The notes beneath the pieces are model-generated. The model did no database searches. It worked only from the letters and a program-made list of their open reading frames with translations, and was not told the origin of the DNA. From contig NZ_NBYX01000024.1 of the NCBI RefSeq assembly GCF_002099195.1, positions 26,486-90,485 on the forward strand: a stretch of 64,000 bases of DNA. Reading direction: 5' to 3'. This document shows, one piece after another, positions 1 through 8,181 of the stretch (positions are counted from its first letter, which is position 1; each line of letters opens with the position of its first letter). Source of the DNA: Burkholderia puraquae (GTDB lineage Bacteria; Pseudomonadota; Gammaproteobacteria; Burkholderiales; Burkholderiaceae). Position numbers and translations under genes: made by a program.

Positions 1-993
1 TTCAACCACGGCAAGAACACCGGCGATCTCCATCTGCAGCCGCGCAGCCGGCCGCTCGCGTTCGCGCGCGAATTCGTGCGCCGCGGCTATGCGGTGATCG
101 CGCCGAACCGCCAGGGCTTCGCGGGCTCCGGCGGCACGTACCAGCAGGAAGGTTGCAACGTCGGCAAGAACGGCCTCGTGCAGGCCGCCGACGTCGACGC
201 GACGGTGCGCTACATGTCGCGCCAGTCGTATGTCGATGCGTCGCGCATCGTCGTCGCCGGCACGTCGCACGGCGGCCTCGTGTCGGTCGCGTACGGCACC
301 GAAGCCGCACCGGGCGTGCGCGGCATCATCAACTTCTCCGGCGGGCTGCGCCAGGACCTCTGCGACGGCTGGCAGCGCAACCTCGTCGACGCGTTCGACC
401 AGTACGGCGCGCACACGGCCGTGCGGTCGCTGTGGCTGTACGGCGACAACGATTCGGTATGGACGCCCGGGCTCGTCGCGCAGATGCACGACGCGTACGT
501 AGCGCACGGCACGCAGGCCCAGTTCATCGATTTCGGCCGCTACAAGGACGACGCGCACCGGCTGATCGTCGATCGCGACGGCGTGCCCGTGTGGTGGCCG
601 GCCGTCAACGCGTTCCTCGCGACGCTGAACCTGCCGACCTCGGTGCGCTACGCCGTCGCGAACCCGCACGAGCCGAAGGCGACCGGCTATGCGTCGATCG
701 ATGCGGTCAATGCGGTGCCGTACGTCGACGAAGCCGGCCGCGAAGGTTATCGCCGCTTCCTGAACCAGCATCCGAGCCGCGCGTTCGCGGTGTCGTCGGA
801 AGGCGCATGGTCGTGGGCCGAAGGCGGCGACGACCCGATGGCGCTCGCGCTCGACAACTGCGCAAAGCAAGGCGCGGGCGCGTGCCGGTTGTATGCGGTC
901 AACGACCGGGTCGTGTGGAACACGACGCAGACGGCCGACAACGACGACAGCAACGCACGCGACACCGGTACGCCCGCGCTGGCTTCGCGCTGA
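1..993 (+). CDS. Alpha/beta hydrolase, dienelactone-hydrolase-like (5' end outside window)
   Basis: The frame is open from base 1, so the N-terminus lies outside the window and 330 codons are visible. A serine-hydrolase nucleophile elbow is seen as GTSHGG, followed by an acid in the YGDNDS segment and a histidine in DDAHRL. This gives the Ser-Asp-His order of the alpha/beta-hydrolase fold. The best family match from memory is the dienelactone hydrolase/prolyl-oligopeptidase-like group. The substrate cannot be told from the sequence. The C-terminal ~120 residues after the histidine are unusually long for a plain dienelactone hydrolase. A hairpin terminator follows directly, so this gene ends its own transcript and is not part of the biotin operon. 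Confidence 0.75.
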   Translation, partial: FNHGKNTGDLHLQPRSRPLAFAREFVRRGYAVIAPNRQGFAGSGGTYQQEGCNVGKNGLVQAADVDATVRYMSRQSYVDASRIVVAGTSHGGLVSVAYGTEAAPGVRGIINFSGGLRQDLCDGWQRNLVDAFDQYGAHTAVRSLWLYGDNDSVWTPGLVAQMHDAYVAHGTQAQFIDFGRYKDDAHRLIVDRDGVPVWWPAVNAFLATLNLPTSVRYAVANPHEPKATGYASIDAVNAVPYVDEAGREGYRRFLNQHPSRAFAVSSEGAWSWAEGGDDPMALALDNCAKQGAGACRLYAVNDRVVWNTTQTADNDDSNARDTGTPALASR

Positions 994-995
994 CG

Positions 996-1020
996 GGCGG
1001 CGGCCTGCGCCGCCGTTTTT
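996..1020 (+). terminator. Rho-independent terminator after the hydrolase gene
   Basis: GGCGGCG and CGCCGCC form a 7-bp GC stem with a 5-nt loop, followed by GTTTTT. It lies 3 bp after the stop codon. Confidence 0.75.
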
Positions 1021-1503
1021 CGCTTTCTCCCCCCTTTTCGTCGCTTCGTGGACGCGCTGCGTGCGGCGCTCGCGCCGGATGTCGCGCACGTGGCGCGCAT
1101 CGCGACCCCATGCCGGCATGAAGCCGCCGTCTCGCCTCGCTCGGTTTCCGGTCGTCGCCGCATGCAGTCATTCTCGTTCCGGCCGCATAGGGGCCACATC
1201 GTCCCACGTGGCTCCTTCCCCTTTCGTTCCCCGATTTTTCACTTCGTCGCCCCGCCCGGCCCACGATTTTTTTCGGTTGGGGGGGGTCACTCGAACGTCG
1301 TCATCTGCGGTCATTTCGGGACATCTGAACCGTACCGTCCCGAGCCGCTCCGATCTGCGCCAAACTCCCGCCCGGCAAGGCTTTGCGGCGTTTGTAACCG
1401 GTAGTGCAACAGGTCGCGGAACACGCTAATCTCAGCGCGTTTCGTGTCTCGCCGCGCGGCATCCCGTCGATGCCGCGCAGCCGTTTTATCCCCCGGAGCC
1501 GCC
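1021..1503. other. Intergenic region upstream of the biotin operon
   Basis: There is no convincing gene in these ~480 bases. They must carry the bioA promoter. A TTGTAACC half-site near 1391 resembles one arm of a BirA operator, but I could not find a matching second arm, so I do not call a BirA box. A run of G near 1278 follows a T-rich stretch and is low-complexity. Confidence 0.4.
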
Positions 1504-2850
1504 TTGAGTACGCCAGCCACCGACGACTGGGTCGCGCGCAGCCTGCGCGCGGTCTGGCATCCCTGCACCCAGATGAAGCATCACGAGCGCCTGCCGCTCA
1601 TCCCTGTCGCGCGTGGCGCGGGCGTGTGGCTGGTCGACCGTGACGGCCGCCGCTACTTCGATGCGATCAGCTCGTGGTGGGTCAACCTGTTCGGCCATGC
1701 GAACCCGGACATCAACGCGGCGCTGAAGGACCAGCTCGACACGCTCGAGCACGCGATGCTCGCCGGCTGCACGCACGAGCCCGCGATCGAGCTCGCGGAG
1801 CGGCTGCACGCGCTCACCGCGCGCACGCTCGGCCATGCGTTCTTCGCGTCGGACGGCGCGTCGGCCGTCGAGATCGCGCTGAAGATGAGCTTCCATGCGT
1901 GGCGCAACCGCGGCCGCGCGAACAAGCAGGAATTCGTCTGCGTCGCGAACGGCTATCACGGCGAGACGATCGGCGCGCTCGGCGTCACCGACGTCGCGCT
2001 CTTCAAGGACGCGTACGACCCGCTGATCCGCCATGCGCATGTCGTCGCGTCACCCGACGCGCGCGGCGCGCTGCCGGGCGAAACGGCCGCCGACGTCGCG
2101 GGCCGCGCGCTCGCGGACGTGCGGCGCCTGTTCGTCGAACGCGGCGACCGGATCGCCGCGCTGATCGTCGAGCCGCTCGTGCAATGCGCGGCCGGCATGG
2201 CGATGCACGATCCGTCGTACGTGCGCGGGCTGCGCGCGCTGTGCGACGAATTCGGCGTGCACCTGATCGCCGACGAGATCGCGGTCGGCTGCGGCCGCAC
2301 CGGCACCTTCTTCGCGTGCGAGCAGGCGGGCGTCTGGCCCGATTTCCTGTGCCTGTCGAAAGGCATCAGCGGCGGCTATCTGCCGCTGTCGCTCGTGCTC
2401 ACGCGCGACGACGTGTTCGCCGCGTTCTACGACGACGATACGACGCGCGGCTTCCTGCACTCGCATTCGTACACGGGCAACCCGCTCGCGTGCCGCGCGG
2501 CGGTCGCGACGCTCGATCTCTTCGCACGCGACGACGTGCTCGCGGCAAATGCCCGCAAGTCGGCGACGATGCGCGCGGCGCTCGCGCCGCTCGATGCACA
2601 CCCGCAGGTACGCCACCTGCGCGAGCGCGGCACGCTGTTCGCGTTCGACGTCGCGCTCGACGGCGACGCCGCGCGCGGCTTCTCGCGGCGCTTCTTCGAA
2701 CGCGCGCTGGAACGCGAGCTGCTGCTGCGGCCGATCGGCACGACCGTGTACCTGATGCCGCCGTACGTGATGAGCGACGACGACATCGCGTGGCTCGCGC
2801 AACGCACGCGCGACACGCTCGATGCGACGCTCGCGGAGATCGCACGATGA
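1504..2850 (+). CDS. bioA: BioA, adenosylmethionine-8-amino-7-oxononanoate aminotransferase
   Basis: A class-III, PLP-dependent aminotransferase of 448 residues. It uses S-adenosylmethionine as amino donor to convert KAPA to DAPA in biotin synthesis. The N-terminal WHPCTQM motif is diagnostic of BioA. The PLP aspartate lies in ADEIAVGCGRTG and the Schiff-base lysine in LSKGISGGYLPLS (about residue 286). I chose the TTG start at 1504 because a GGAG sits about 8 bp upstream and the protein then begins as BioA proteins do; in-frame codons further upstream would add 20 unconserved residues. The stop overlaps the bioF start (ATGA), so the two are translationally coupled. Confidence 0.95.
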   Translation: MSTPATDDWVARSLRAVWHPCTQMKHHERLPLIPVARGAGVWLVDRDGRRYFDAISSWWVNLFGHANPDINAALKDQLDTLEHAMLAGCTHEPAIELAERLHALTARTLGHAFFASDGASAVEIALKMSFHAWRNRGRANKQEFVCVANGYHGETIGALGVTDVALFKDAYDPLIRHAHVVASPDARGALPGETAADVAGRALADVRRLFVERGDRIAALIVEPLVQCAAGMAMHDPSYVRGLRALCDEFGVHLIADEIAVGCGRTGTFFACEQAGVWPDFLCLSKGISGGYLPLSLVLTRDDVFAAFYDDDTTRGFLHSHSYTGNPLACRAAVATLDLFARDDVLAANARKSATMRAALAPLDAHPQVRHLRERGTLFAFDVALDGDAARGFSRRFFERALERELLLRPIGTTVYLMPPYVMSDDDIAWLAQRTRDTLDATLAEIAR

Positions 2851-4259
2851 CACAAAAGCTCCCGCGCTCACTGCGTTCGCTGCCCCCCGAGGGGGCCGCG
2901 ACGAACCTGCTCGACTCGCTGCAACGCGGCCTCGCCGATCTCGACGCGCAAGGGCTGCGCCGCGTGCGCCGCACCGCCGACACCGCGTGCGATGCGCGCA
3001 TGACCGTCGACGGCCGCGAGATCGTCGGCTTCGCAAGCAACGACTATCTCGGCCTCGCCGCGCACCCGGCGCTCGTCGCCGCGTTCGCCGAAGGCGCGCA
3101 GCGCTACGGCGCCGGCAGCGGCGGCTCGCACCTGCTCGGCGGCCATTCGCGTGCGCACGCGGCGCTCGAAGAGGAACTCGCGGCCTTCTCGGGCGGCTTC
3201 TCCGACGCGCCGCGCGCGCTGTACTTCAGCACCGGCTACATGGCGAACCTCGCCGCGATGACGGCGCTCACCGGCAAGGGCGCGACGATCTTCTCCGACG
3301 CGCTTAACCATGCGTCGCTGATCGACGGCATGCGGCTGTCGCGCGCGAACGTACAGGTCTATCCGCATGCGGACACGGCCGCGCTCGCCGCGCTGCTCGA
3401 CGCATCGGATGCCGAAACGAAGCTGATCGTCAGCGACACGGTGTTCAGCATGGATGGCGACCTCGCGCCGCTCGCCGAACTCGTCGCGCTGGCCGAACGC
3501 CACGGCGCGTGGCTCGTCGTCGACGACGCGCACGGCTTCGGCGTGCTCGGCCCGCAGGGCCGCGGCGCGCTCGCGGCCGCCGCGCTGCGTTCGCCGCATC
3601 TCGTGTACGTCGGCACGCTCGGCAAGGCCGCCGGCGTCGCGGGCGCGTTCGTGATCGCGCACGAGACCGTGATCGAATGGATGATCCAGCGTGCGCGCAG
3701 CTACATCTTCACGACGGCCGCGCCGCCGGCCGTCGCGCATGCGGTATCGGCCAGCCTGAAGGTGATCGCGGGCGACGAAGGCGACGCGCGACGCGCGCAT
3801 CTCGCCGCGCTGATCGAACGCACGCGCGCGCTGCTGCGCAACACGTGCTGGCAGCCGGTCGATTCGCACACGGCCGTGCAGCCGCTCGTGATCGGCAGCA
3901 ACGACGCGACGCTTGCAGCGATGCGCGCGCTCGACGCGCACGGCCTGTGGGTGCCCGCGATCCGGCCGCCTACGGTGCCCGTCGGCACGTCGCGGCTGCG
4001 CGTATCGCTGTCGGCAGCGCATTCGTTCGACGATCTCGCACGGCTCGAAGCAGCCTTGATCGAAGCCAGCGAGGGGCAGGCCCGGCGGGAGGCAGAACAG
4101 CCCCCACGCTCACTGCGTTCGCTGCCCCCCGAGGGGGCTGCAGCCTCCCTTGGGGCGGCCCGGCGGGAGGCAGAACAGCCCCCACGCTCACTGCGTTCGC
4201 TGCCCCCCGAGGGGGCTGCAGCCTCCCTTGGGGCGGCCCGGCGGGAGACTGCGGCATGA
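2847..4259 (+). CDS. bioF: BioF, 8-amino-7-oxononanoate synthase, with repeat-derived N- and C-terminal extensions
   Basis: PLP-dependent alpha-oxoamine synthase that condenses pimeloyl-ACP/CoA with alanine to give KAPA. The core shows SNDYLGLAAHP, GSGGSHLLGGH and the PLP lysine in VGTLGKAAGVAG (about residue 260). The protein is 470 residues, whereas BioF is usually about 385-400. The excess is about 15 residues at the N-terminus and about 60 at the C-terminus, and both contain copies of the same sequence (RSLRSLPPEGAA). The C-terminal tail is two in-frame 78-bp copies of an intergenic-type repeat. The gene overlaps bioA and bioD by 4 bp each (ATGA). The enzyme core looks intact; the tails probably lie outside the fold. 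Confidence 0.95.
   Translation: MTQKLPRSLRSLPPEGAATNLLDSLQRGLADLDAQGLRRVRRTADTACDARMTVDGREIVGFASNDYLGLAAHPALVAAFAEGAQRYGAGSGGSHLLGGHSRAHAALEEELAAFSGGFSDAPRALYFSTGYMANLAAMTALTGKGATIFSDALNHASLIDGMRLSRANVQVYPHADTAALAALLDASDAETKLIVSDTVFSMDGDLAPLAELVALAERHGAWLVVDDAHGFGVLGPQGRGALAAAALRSPHLVYVGTLGKAAGVAGAFVIAHETVIEWMIQRARSYIFTTAAPPAVAHAVSASLKVIAGDEGDARRAHLAALIERTRALLRNTCWQPVDSHTAVQPLVIGSNDATLAAMRALDAHGLWVPAIRPPTVPVGTSRLRVSLSAAHSFDDLARLEAALIEASEGQARREAEQPPRSLRSLPPEGAAASLGAARREAEQPPRSLRSLPPEGAAASLGAARRETAA
2861..2900. repeat. N-terminal copy of the bioF-internal repeat family
   Basis: Forty bases at codons 6-18 of bioF match the core of the 78-bp repeat at the other end of the gene (CGCTCACTGCGTTCGCTGC then CCCCCGAGGGGG). 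The copy is a fragment and carries the palindromic CCCCCGAGGGGG arm. Confidence 0.8.
4071..4246. repeat. 78-bp tandem repeat forming the 3' end of bioF
   Basis: Two complete copies start at 4081 and 4159, and a third begins at 4237 and breaks off after 10 bases. The period is 78 bp, exactly 26 codons, so both copies are read in frame as PPRSLRSLPPEGAAASLG followed by AARREAEQ. Each unit contains two inverted repeats, GCCTCCC/GGGAGGC and CCCCC/GGGGG, as in dispersed REP-like intergenic elements of Burkholderiales. The two copies are almost identical, so the duplication is recent or kept by conversion. Confidence 0.9.
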
Positions 4260-4975
4260 CCACCCCGCTCTCGCTGTTCGTCACCGGCACCGACACCGAA
4301 ATCGGCAAGACCTTCGTATCGGCTGCGATGCTGCACGGCTTCGCGCGGCATGGCCTGCGTGCAGCCGCGCTGAAGCCCGTCGCGGCGGGCGCGTATGAAC
4401 GCGACGGCGTGTGGCGCAACGAGGACGCCGACCAGCTCGACGCAGCCGCGAACGTCGTGCTGCCGCCCGAACTGCGCACGCCGTTCCTGCTGAAGGCACC
4501 CGCCGCGCCGCATATCGTCGCGGCACAAGAAGGCGTGACGCTCGACATCGACACGATCGTCGCGTGCCATCGCGAAGCGCTGACGCGCGCGGATATCGTC
4601 GTCGTCGAAGGCGCCGGCGGCTTTCGCGTACCGCTGAACGACACGCAGGACATGGCCGATCTCGCGGTCGCGCTCGGCGTGCCCGTCGTGCTCGTCGTCG
4701 GCGTGCGGCTCGGCTGCATCAGCCATGCGCTGCTCACCGCCGACGCAATCGCCGCGCGCGGCCTGCGCATCGCCGGCTGGGTCGCGAACCACGTCGACCC
4801 GGCGATGTCGTTCCCCGACGAGAACGTCGCGACGATGCGCGACTGGCTCGCCCGCGAGCACGGCGCGCCGCTGCTCGGCCGCATTCCGCACATGAGCCCG
4901 GCCGCCGCCGAATCGGCCGCGGCGATGCTCGACGTCGCCGCGCTCGTCGAGACGCTGCGCGCCGCGCAGCATTGA
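4256..4975 (+). CDS. bioD: BioD, dethiobiotin synthetase
   Basis: ATP-dependent carboxylase that closes the ureido ring of DAPA to give dethiobiotin. At 239 residues it has the family's usual length. The P-loop is GTDTEIGKTF near residues 10-19, and LKPVAAGAY and VVEGAGGFRVPL are the substrate- and Mg2+-binding segments. Translation overlaps bioF by 4 bp (ATGA). It is the third gene of the operon, with bioB 55 bp downstream. Confidence 0.95.
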   Translation: MTTPLSLFVTGTDTEIGKTFVSAAMLHGFARHGLRAAALKPVAAGAYERDGVWRNEDADQLDAAANVVLPPELRTPFLLKAPAAPHIVAAQEGVTLDIDTIVACHREALTRADIVVVEGAGGFRVPLNDTQDMADLAVALGVPVVLVVGVRLGCISHALLTADAIAARGLRIAGWVANHVDPAMSFPDENVATMRDWLAREHGAPLLGRIPHMSPAAAESAAAMLDVAALVETLRAAQH

Positions 4976-5030
4976 CCCAACAGAAACCGATCCCCCGATC
5001 CCTCATCCCCGTCCAGGACAGGAAAACGAT

Positions 5031-6050
5031 ATGACCCAAGCCCAGACCGCCACCGTGCAACCCGACGCGATTCCCGTGGCCGCTCCGGCCTCGCAGCGCT
5101 GGCGCGTCGCCGACGTCGTCGCGCTGTTCGAGCTGCCGTTCAACGACCTGATCTTCCGCGCGCAGCAGGTGCATCGCGAACACTTCGACGCGAACGCGGT
5201 GCAGCTGTCGACGCTGCTGTCGATCAAGACGGGCGGCTGCGAGGAAGATTGCGGCTACTGCTCGCAGTCGTCGCACCACGATACGGGCCTGAAGGCCGAG
5301 AAACTGATGGACGTCGACGCGGTGCTCGACGCGGCACGCGCGGCGAAGGCGAACGGCGCGAGCCGCTTCTGCATGGGCGCCGCGTGGCGCAACCCGAAGG
5401 AGCGCCACATGCCGGCGCTGACCGAGATGGTGCGTGGCGTGAAGGAGCTCGGCCTCGAAACCTGCATGACGCTCGGCATGCTGGAAGACGAGCAGGCGCA
5501 GGAACTCGCGAACGCGGGCCTCGACTACTACAACCACAACCTCGATACGTCGCCGGAGTTCTACGGCCAGGTGATCTCGACGCGCACCTACCAGGATCGC
5601 CTCGACACGCTCGACCGCGTGCGCGACGCGGGCATCAACGTGTGCTGCGGCGGCATCATCGGGATGGGCGAATCGCGCCGCGAACGCGCGGGCCTGATCT
5701 CGCAGCTGGCGAACCTGAACCCGTATCCGGATTCGGTCCCGATCAACAACCTCGTCGCGATCGAAGGCACGCCGCTCGAAGGCACGGCACCGCTCGACCC
5801 GTTCGAATTCGTGCGCACGATCGCGGTTGCGCGGATCACGATGCCGAAGGCCGTCGTGCGCCTGTCGGCCGGCCGCGAGCAGCTCGACGACGGGCTGCAG
5901 GCGATGTGCTTCCTCGCCGGCGCGAACTCGATGTTCTACGGCGACCAGCTGCTGACGACAAGCAACCCGCAGTCGCAGAAGGATCGCGCGCTGTTCGAGC
6001 GCCTCGGCATCCGCGCGAGCGATGCGGACGCGATGCAGGCGAACGCGTAA
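5031..6050 (+). CDS. bioB: BioB, biotin synthase
   Basis: Radical-SAM enzyme that inserts sulfur into dethiobiotin, the last step of the pathway. The radical-SAM cluster motif is CEEDCGYC (Cys70, Cys74, Cys77). GIIGMGE and NLVAIEGTPLEG match the conserved SAM- and substrate-binding segments, and the [2Fe-2S]-ligand arginine/cysteine strands follow. The protein has 339 residues, normal for proteobacterial BioB. It ends the bioAFDB operon and is followed after 22 bp by a strong hairpin terminator. Confidence 0.97.
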   Translation: MTQAQTATVQPDAIPVAAPASQRWRVADVVALFELPFNDLIFRAQQVHREHFDANAVQLSTLLSIKTGGCEEDCGYCSQSSHHDTGLKAEKLMDVDAVLDAARAAKANGASRFCMGAAWRNPKERHMPALTEMVRGVKELGLETCMTLGMLEDEQAQELANAGLDYYNHNLDTSPEFYGQVISTRTYQDRLDTLDRVRDAGINVCCGGIIGMGESRRERAGLISQLANLNPYPDSVPINNLVAIEGTPLEGTAPLDPFEFVRTIAVARITMPKAVVRLSAGREQLDDGLQAMCFLAGANSMFYGDQLLTTSNPQSQKDRALFERLGIRASDADAMQANA

Positions 6051-6072
6051 GCGGCAGCGCCGCGTACCAACG

Positions 6073-6102
6073 AAAAAGCCGGGGCATGCCCCGGCTTTTT
6101 TT
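6073..6102. terminator. Bidirectional terminator after bioB
   Basis: AAAAAGCCGGGGCATGCCCC is followed by GGCTTTTTTT: an 8-bp GC stem with an A tract on one side and a T tract on the other. It can stop both bioB and the convergent minus-strand frame. Confidence 0.9.
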
Positions 6103-6284
6103 CACCCGATCGTCTGCGCCGCGTTGCCCTGCGCATCGCGGATCACGGTCGTCTCGACCCGCCAGCGCACGCCGTCGAACCCGTCGACCGCGTACTCGCC
6201 GGCGCGCGGCGGCAGCGTGTGCGCCAGTGCCTTCACCGGATGGACACACGCGAGCGCGCCGCCGATCGCGTCCCGGCCCGGCAC
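6102..6284 (-). pseudogene. Small conserved-looking reading frame, start disrupted or unusual
   Basis: The last 60 codons on the minus strand (VKALAHTLPPRAGEYAVDGF, then RWRVETTVIRD) look like real protein, not a shadow. I do not recognise the family. The coordinates start at an in-frame GTG without a ribosome site. A good site (GGAGGG) stands before an ATG at 6331, but that ATG is in another frame and stops after 32 codons. The simplest reading is a frameshift between 6331 and 6284; a GTG-started 60-residue protein is the alternative. Its stop codon overlaps the bidirectional terminator. cutC lies just upstream. Confidence 0.4.
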
Positions 6285-6390
6285 GCTGTGGTCGGCTGCG
6301 CCGTGCTGTGTGGCGTGGACGCGTCCGTCATGTGGCCCTCCCTTCCGGATGGCGTCCTGGTGTGTCGTAACGGTGCGTGCGACGTGCGCG

Positions 6391-7116
6391 TCACACGTGC
6401 GCCGCCGCGCCGTCGAGCGCCGCGCGCACGCGCTCGACGCGCGCTTCGTCGACGGGTGCCAGCACCTCGCCGCGCGGCCGTACACCCGAACCGAAATGCA
6501 CCGCACGCACGCCGGTGGCGCGAACGAAATCGCCGACCGCGTCGATCGTGAGCCCCGAGCCGGCCAGCACCGTGCAGGTCGAGCCTGCCGCCTGCCGCAC
6601 CAGCCGCGTGATCGTCGCAACCGCGTCGAGCACCGACGGATGGCCGCCCGACGTCAACACCGACGTGACGGCCGGCACGCGCAGCAGCGCGTCGAACGCG
6701 GCATTGAGGTCGCGCGACACGTCGAACGCGCGGTGGAACGTCAGCGCGCGGCCGTCCGCCGCGGCCGCGATGCGGGCCAGGGCGCCGAGATCGACGTCGC
6801 CGCGCGCGTCGAGCGCGCCGAACACGACGCCGTTCGCACCCGCCGCGACGGCTGCGCGCACGTCGCGTTCGATCACGCGCAGGTCGTCGGCGTCGTAGAC
6901 GAACGACCGGCTGTGCGGTCGCACGATCACGTTGACGGGAATCGGCACCGCGGCCACGACGGCTTCGATCAGGCCGACGCTTGGCGTCAGCCCGCCTTCG
7001 GTGATTGCGGTCACGAGTTCGAGGCGATCGGCACCCGCGCGGGCGGCAGCCTTCGCATCGCCGACGGTCGTGGCGATCACTTCGAGGAGAACGGAAGAAG
7101 CGGCGTTTCGGTTCAT
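6391..7116 (-). CDS. cutC: CutC family protein
   Basis: A 241-residue TIM-barrel protein of the CutC family, named for copper homeostasis although its enzymatic role is not settled. Recognisable segments are LEVIATTVGDA at the N-terminus, GADRLELVTAITEGGLTPS, the cysteine-free VIVRPHSRSFVYD and, later, VLTSGGHPSVLDA. The length is normal for the family. It is monocistronic or coupled to the small frame downstream on the same strand. No copper-responsive operator was seen in the 118 bp before it. Confidence 0.88.
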   Translation of the reverse strand: MNRNAASSVLLEVIATTVGDAKAAARAGADRLELVTAITEGGLTPSVGLIEAVVAAVPIPVNVIVRPHSRSFVYDADDLRVIERDVRAAVAAGANGVVFGALDARGDVDLGALARIAAAADGRALTFHRAFDVSRDLNAAFDALLRVPAVTSVLTSGGHPSVLDAVATITRLVRQAAGSTCTVLAGSGLTIDAVGDFVRATGVRAVHFGSGVRPRGEVLAPVDEARVERVRAALDGAAAHV

Positions 7117-7234
7117 GGGCGGCCCGCGAATCGTCAGGACAATTCGCGCATCCTAGCCGAGCCGCGCGACGGACGCCAGCGCGCCGGCCGCCGCGCCGTG
7201 AGTCGCGCCGTCGGTCACACCGTCAGTTGCATCG

Positions 7235-7639
7235 TCAGCCGCGCCGCGCGAGCCACACGCCGACGAGCGCGGACAGGCCGGTCACCACGGCGCCGGGCGC
7301 GAACCGGAACATCCGCGCGCTCACGTCCACGCCCTGCTGCTGCATCACCTCGACGATCCCCGGCGCCAGCAGGAGCGTCACCCAGCCGATCATCCCGAGC
7401 GCGGTGGTCGCGGTCGCGATGAGCAGCGCGATGCCCGCGCCGCGCGCACGCGGCCGGAACGCGCCGGCGAATGCGCCCGCGGCCAGGAGCACGGCCGACA
7501 ACCCGAACAGCACGGCGGCGAATACGAGCATCACCCCCGTGTGGCCGAGCTTCATGAACGCCATCATCTGCGCGGTGATCACGCACATGCCCGCGATCGT
7601 GAACAGCACGATCGCGAGCGCGTTGCGCACGACACTCAT
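7235..7639 (-). CDS. Small four-helix inner-membrane protein (unknown function)
   Basis: A 134-residue protein with about four hydrophobic segments (around residues 5-25, 38-60, 72-95 and 110-130). It has no catalytic motif that I recognise. The start codon overlaps the stop of the upstream membrane-protein gene (ATGA), so the two are made together. Both may form one membrane complex, which is an inference from coupling only. Confidence 0.65.
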   Translation of the reverse strand: MSVVRNALAIVLFTIAGMCVITAQMMAFMKLGHTGVMLVFAAVLFGLSAVLLAAGAFAGAFRPRARGAGIALLIATATTALGMIGWVTLLLAPGIVEVMQQQGVDVSARMFRFAPGAVVTGLSALVGVWLARRG

Positions 7640-8019
7640 GCGCTCGCCTGGAAATACGCGGTCGCGGGGCGCCGGAACAGCAGGTAGACGAACAGCGCGA
7701 ACAGCAGGACACCAGGAATCAGCACCGCGAACATCGACGCCGGCATGTTGATGAACGAGAACGCGAAGCCGAACACGGCCGTCGCGATGTAGGCCTTGCG
7801 CGACCATTCGCGGCCCTTGAGGATCGCGATGCCGATCACGACGTTCACGACTTCGAGGATCACGCTGATGCCGAGCGTCGCCCAGGCAGGCAGCAGGTAG
7901 TGCGACAGCAGCGCCTGGGTGGTCGGCATGCCGATCGTGAAGGGCGTATAGATGCACGTGATCGCGTTGGTCACGATGATGATCCACGCGAGAATGGTCA
8001 GCGAAATCGGTCTTTTCAT
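7636..8019 (-). CDS. Small inner-membrane protein (unknown function), first of a coupled pair
   Basis: A 127-residue protein with four hydrophobic stretches. The first is SLTILAWIIIVTNAITCIYT and the last is MFAVLIPGVLLFALFVYLLF. I chose the ATG at 8019 because AAGGA lies 6-10 bp upstream; the in-frame ATG nine codons further out would place that ribosome site inside the gene. It is translationally coupled to the next membrane-protein gene by a 4-bp overlap. I do not recognise the family. Confidence 0.7.
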   Translation of the reverse strand: MKRPISLTILAWIIIVTNAITCIYTPFTIGMPTTQALLSHYLLPAWATLGISVILEVVNVVIGIAILKGREWSRKAYIATAVFGFAFSFINMPASMFAVLIPGVLLFALFVYLLFRRPATAYFQASA

Positions 8020-8181
8020 TGTGTTTTCCTTTTTATTCGCCGCCATGGTGGCCCCCGGGACGGCGCGCTCGCGGTCACGATGGCCGCGGTCGCGCCATTG
8101 TCGGGGAAGCCCGCGGCGAACGCAACGGCCGCCCCGCGCCGGCCCGCCCCGCTCGCCTCGCCGCCTGCGGTGCGCGCGGCG

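Noticed and set aside
1380..1440. BirA operator before bioA
   Set aside because: Only one half-site-like TTGTAACC is present; no inverted second half at the right distance.
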